This document shows, piece after piece, positions 60,216 to 64,000 of a stretch of DNA of 64,000 bases. The stretch spans positions 21,101,752 through 21,165,751 of the forward strand of contig CM034237.1 of assembly GCA_019916065.1 (NCBI GenBank), in the 5' to 3' direction. Every line of letters begins with the position of its first letter. The first letter of the stretch is position 1. Made by a program: the position numbers and the translations under genes. The stretch comes from Vitellaria paradoxa (Eukaryota > Streptophyta > Magnoliopsida > Ericales > Sapotaceae). A model generated the notes under the pieces. The model was given only the letters and a program-made list of their open reading frames with translations, searched no databases and was not told the DNA's origin.

Positions 60216-62270
60216 TGTCACGCCCCGGGTTTCACAACCCGAGTACGTGAACCAAAAAACGCACATTACATCATTTAATAACTTTTCCTGTCCCACACTA
60301 GAGCCATACACACACTCTATGGAGCAACAAAAAAAAAATAAATAAATAAAACTAAGCTTTAAATTTAAATAATGCCTTAGTCAAAACTAACTAGGCAACA
60401 AAGCTCCAAACTTAACCCAAACAAATCTCTCAAAGATAAACAATTAACTGTTACCTCAAAAACAGAGGCTTATTACAATCCACTAAAAACAATTCACTAA
60501 AAGAAATTCTAATGTAAATAAATAAAAGCAAATAAATAAATTCCTAATTTCCAAGGTGAGTAGATCCTGCGCGTGACTCAAATTCATTACCTGCATCACA
60601 AGCTGTAAGGGGGTGAGCACTAATACCACGTGTACTCGGAACCTTAGTAAGAATAATATAAATGCAGTATGCCCTAGCATGCTACTAAGTGAAACAATTA
60701 TGCACAGGTAGAATTTCAAACAAGAACTTAAATTTATTTATCAATCTATCTTCATTACAATTTAATTGTGTTTCAGCGCCACACAACACATCAAAGAAAA
60801 ACATTTGAATTTCAAGGTACTGCTGCTTGGTTGTCTCGTAGAAACAAGACCCAACCAATATACATCATTCATTGATGTCTGCTTGGTTATCCTGTAGAAA
60901 CAGGACCCAACCAATATACACCATCCTTCGGTGTCTGCTTCTTAGGCCGAAGCCTTAGGAATATAATATGCCATCCTTAGGCATCTGCATCGTTCATAGG
61001 CTACTAGCATATTGGACTCAATTACCACCCCCACGCGGGTTTCGGGACTCTCAACCCTTAGGTACGTATACCCGATATTTTCAGTACCCTTCAATCCAAA
61101 CAAAAACACATCAAATTTCACTTTAAATAATTTCTCCTTAAATTTAAGTTTTCAAATCTTATTAATACTTAATGCACCAATATATCAAATAACACAAATT
61201 TTAATTTCACCTACCGATCAACCTCATGTTACAAGTATTTGATAAAAATAATAACCAATAGACCAAAGCAGAACGCTAAGTTTAAACAAATTAATTTATT
61301 ACTAAAACAGTAACATTAATGCAACGCGCACATATATATAAAGATCATAACTGTGATTCATTTTCATATAAGACAAAACAAAATGGTAAGTATTTATAAA
61401 CAAATACATGGTTGTGATTGGTTTACATATAAGACAAAATAAAATAAAATAAAAAATTAATTAACTAGTTTGGTCATTTGGTTTATTCTAGCAGAAGGCT
61501 TTCAATCATTACCTATGTAGCCTATGTACCTATTTGATCATTCATGAGGTCCATCAATCATATTTTAGAGATTAACAAAAAGATAATATATATATATATA
61601 TATATATCAACCAAACGTTTCACCCAAAGTGTCCTGGAAACCTCCATTCATGTAAAGACAAAAAAAAAAGCTATATATTTATATATATATATATATATAT
61701 ATATTTAAATCATTCTTCCAGGATTTCCATTTTGAACCATACATACTTGTGCACATAAAGACAAAATAACATTAGTATTAAACAACATAAACATGCCACC
61801 GTCAAATAAAAACCAAAACATTATATGTATATATATATTTGTAGCTTTATAAGTGGGATCCTACCCCTTACCTAGCTTGGGTTCGAAAAAAAAAAATCAG
61901 AAGAAAAACAATCCGATCCGACAATGGAAGCAGTAGTTCAACAATTCCAGAAAAACGCCGTTCAGTTACCCAAAACAAATTTAGGGTTTTATTTATAAAT
62001 AAATACAGCATTATATATATATAATAGCAGAATTTTAACTTTAACAAATTTAATTAATTTCCTACTCCTCATAAGTTTAGGAAAATTACACTCTTTCACT
62101 AAAAAAATAAAAATCTTTTCAAATATACCCCAAAAATTAATCTTTTTAAGTACAATTTAAAATTAAATACCCAAAATTATAAATTATTAAATTTAAATAA
62201 TGAAATAAACTCACTGAATAAATAAATATATATAATATAACTAAATTAAATGAAAATTCGGATCATAACA
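60216..62270 (-). repeat. 5' LTR of Gypsy-2, complete
   Basis: 2055 bp, bounded on plus by TGTCACGCCCCGGG and GGATCATAACA. The left end holds a hairpin-forming CGGGTTTCACAACCCG. It contains the 56-bp tandem repeat at 60823-60990 and (TA)n tracts. A truncated relative lies at 23915-24390. Confidence 0.88.
60823..60990. repeat. 56-bp tandem repeat inside the Gypsy-2 LTR
   Basis: Units start CTGCTTGGTTGTC (60823), CTGCTTGGTTATC (60879) and the more diverged CTGCTTCTTAGG (60935). Units 1 and 2 share AGAAACA(A/G)GACCCAACCAAT and each ends in a CAT-rich TGATGT or CGGTGT. Confidence 0.85.
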
Positions 62271-62423
62271 TTGTACCATCTCAGTAGTTAGAAAAGTGAC
62301 TTGGCTTTGAGGCAGTTTCTTTGTGGACAATACCATATTAGATAACTTTTTTCGTCTTCATCATGCAGTCCCCCTTACTTTAGCAAGTGTCAGACTTCTC
62401 ATCAAGCCACATCATCAAATTTT

Positions 62424-63734
62424 GGCTTAAATATATACTTACCTTAATTAGATTTAAATATATTTTACCTTTAATCATAATCAGATTATCTAAATGTATT
62501 AAACAGATCAAAATAATAGATACCTATAGTTTCGAAATTATTCGTGTTTCTCACTTTTAATTAATTAATTAAAGAAGCTACTTGGAAGGTTCATGTTTTT
62601 CATGTTTTATAATAGAATAGTAATAACCGATACCTATGGCACTCTAAATAAAAAATTAAGCTTTTTATATAGTTAAAGTTTTGGACAAAAAGTTCAAATC
62701 GAAAAAATTATGATAATCCATTAGTTTTAATTTTTTTTCCAAAACTTTAGGGCTTAACAACTATTACATGTGTTTTTGTCCCTCTCTCTCCAATTAATTT
62801 TTGATAAGCACTATAAAAAAAACACAAATTATGATGTTTTAATTTGGAAGATTCAATTTCCTAAAAATTATAATTATGCAAAATTTAAGTTAGCAATTTT
62901 GATTTGCATATAATCTCCACATTGAAATATGGTGAAATTTAAAATGTCCAAATCATTTTGTGACAAATGGTAGTGGGATTCACTAAAATAAGAATTAAGC
63001 AGGAAATTAAAAATATAAAAATAATCTCAATCATTGAATGAAAAAAAGAAAATAATTTTTAACCGTTGGATCTTAATTTGTAAAAAGGATATTTTCAAAA
63101 GCCGTTCTATTTTGTTATATAGACACATGTAGTTTTGAAATTATTGAGAGATTAATTAAGGAAGCTAGGAAGCTACTTGAAGGGTTCGTGTTTTTCATGT
63201 TTTATAAATGGATAAGCTTTATTGTTGTACAACATTTCTATATTTAGAAAACAAAAATAAACAAATAAATAAATAACTCATTATTATTTTGTACACGTTT
63301 TCCCCACAACCAAACGTGTGGGATATAATTTTGTATTTCAATTATAAAATAGAAAAGTTAAAATTTCATAGTTAAATAAGTATTTTTTATAAAAAATATA
63401 ATTGTTTAAAAATTACTATATAAATATATAATTTTAACACATAACTTATCTAAATTAGATTAAGATATATTTTATCTTTAATCATAAATCAAATTTAGAT
63501 AAGTTTATTTTTAGATAATTTACCATCCCAAACTCTATTCATCCATTCAAGTCTATCATATGATAATTTGCTATATATTATGATATATATCAAATGTTAA
63601 AATCATCCATTCAAATCAATCACATAATAAATTGCCGCACGATAATAATATAAAACCGTATTATGATTCTGTTACTTGTATTTTCACGACTAATTTTTTT
63701 TTTTTAAGATTTCAGACCGCATTTAGATAACATG
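62424..63734. repeat. 1.3-kb dispersed repeat, copy 2 (contains a Helitron-like element)
   Basis: A same-orientation copy of 50601-51921 with a few percent divergence and small indels. The Helitron-like part is 63123-62618 on the minus strand. It ends at the CACTA terminus at 63735, whose insertion interrupts the sequence shared with copy 1 just after AACATG. Confidence 0.85.
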
Positions 63735-64000
63735 CACTACTAGAAAAAAGCTAATTACCAACTGACCATTACCAACCGAATATAATCGGTTGGTAAATAC
63801 CAACCGATTACCAACACATTACCAACCGATGTAAAAATTACTAAAATTTAAATAATTATCAACTCCTTACTAGCTGATCCAATTCGGTTGATAATCAGTT
63901 GGTATATTGGCGGGAAAATTTTTACCAACCGATTACCAACTGCTTACAATTGGTTGGTACACATTTCAGTTGGTAATCTGTGGGTAATCTGACGGGAATA
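63735..64000 (+). mobile_element. CACTA (En/Spm-type) transposon, left terminus, continues beyond the window
   Basis: It begins CACTACTAGAAAAAAGC, the CACTA terminal inverted repeat. Dense subterminal repeats follow, ACCAACCGATTACCAAC and the inverse GGTTGGTA, in both orientations. The flank ends in ATG, a candidate 3-bp target site (CACTA elements duplicate 3 bp). The other end and coding part lie to the right of the window. Confidence 0.85.

Larger units (their letters stand above)
54525..62270 (-). mobile_element. Ty3/gypsy chromovirus, Tekay/Del-like, with one truncated LTR (Gypsy-2)
   Basis: The 5' LTR is complete at 60216-62270 (2055 bp); the 3' LTR is only 54525-55145 (621 bp), homologous to 61633-62270. 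The polypurine tract on minus (GTAAGGGGGTAGGA) abuts the 3' LTR. The primer-binding site GGCTCTGATATCAAG (minus CTTGATATCAGAGCC) is close to initiator tRNA-Met. Gag, protease, RT, RNase H, integrase and C-terminal chromodomain occur in gypsy order. The very long LTR and integrase text ([34 protein letters not shown]) fit the Tekay/Del lineage (inference). It is broken by many stops, and no target duplication can be read because one LTR end is missing. Confidence 0.9.

Noticed and set aside
1..64000. A novel coding system or defence-like gene cluster
   Set aside because: Outside transposon genes, the only clear host coding sequences are the GBP pseudogene and the terpene synthase. The remaining open frames are short, AT-rich and without domains.

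Overview
The window is nuclear DNA from a flowering plant, most likely a eudicot. The signs are AT-rich intergenic DNA, GT-AG introns, a plant-type terpene synthase gene, a plant guanylate-binding-protein gene body, and many nested plant transposons (Ty1/copia, Ty3/gypsy with chromodomain, PIF/Harbinger, Helitron-like, CACTA and Tourist-like MITEs). No bacterial or organellar gene organisation is visible. Species cannot be told from the sequence.

Layout. 1-1.3 kb: a decayed Copia gag/primer-binding-site fragment. 1.6-10.05 kb (+): the 3' half of a guanylate-binding-like (GBP) gene, now a pseudogene. It has a 2-bp frameshift, two in-frame stops, a Tourist-like MITE in an intron, and a 5.3-kb Copia element (4024-9325) inside an exon with a perfect 5-bp target duplication. 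10.9-13.3 kb: head-to-tail Helitron-like repeats. 15.9-20.5 kb: a decayed PIF/Harbinger transposon carrying both of its usual genes (Myb/SANT-like protein and DDE transposase, both on -). 22.2-23.0 kb: a ~178-bp tandem repeat. 23.4-23.7 kb: one end of a CACTA-type element. 23.9-24.4 kb: a truncated LTR of the same family as the large Gypsy LTR at 60 kb.

24.4-37.7 kb is a three-level nest. An old minus-strand Copia remnant is split by a 6.55-kb Gypsy element (25343-31892) and by a second Copia element (32076-36783). Target duplications and broken reading frames show the order of insertion. 38.3-40.2 kb holds more Helitron-like repeat units.

40.7-46.7 kb (-) is the only gene that looks intact: a seven-exon terpene synthase of 563 codons, with DDxxD and NSE/DTE motifs and a TATA box. 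It most resembles the TPS-g clade. Beyond it lie a MITE, a 344-bp tandem duplication, a 1.3-kb repeat present on both sides of a large Tekay/Del-like Gypsy element (54.5-62.3 kb, one LTR truncated), a striking GTTCAAACC/GGTTCGAACC repeat array (53 kb), and the terminus of a CACTA element running off the right edge.

Functionally, the window is a terpene synthase gene in a transposon-rich setting beside a dead GBP gene. Most nonsense lesions in the transposons are C-to-T or G-to-A type (CGA to TGA, CAA to TAA, TGG to TAG/TGA), as expected for methylated, silenced DNA. I found no convincing undescribed gene system. The more unusual items are the multiply broken GBP gene, the head-to-tail Helitron-like arrays, the 53-kb array and the truncated Gypsy LTR flanked by a repeated 1.3-kb block.
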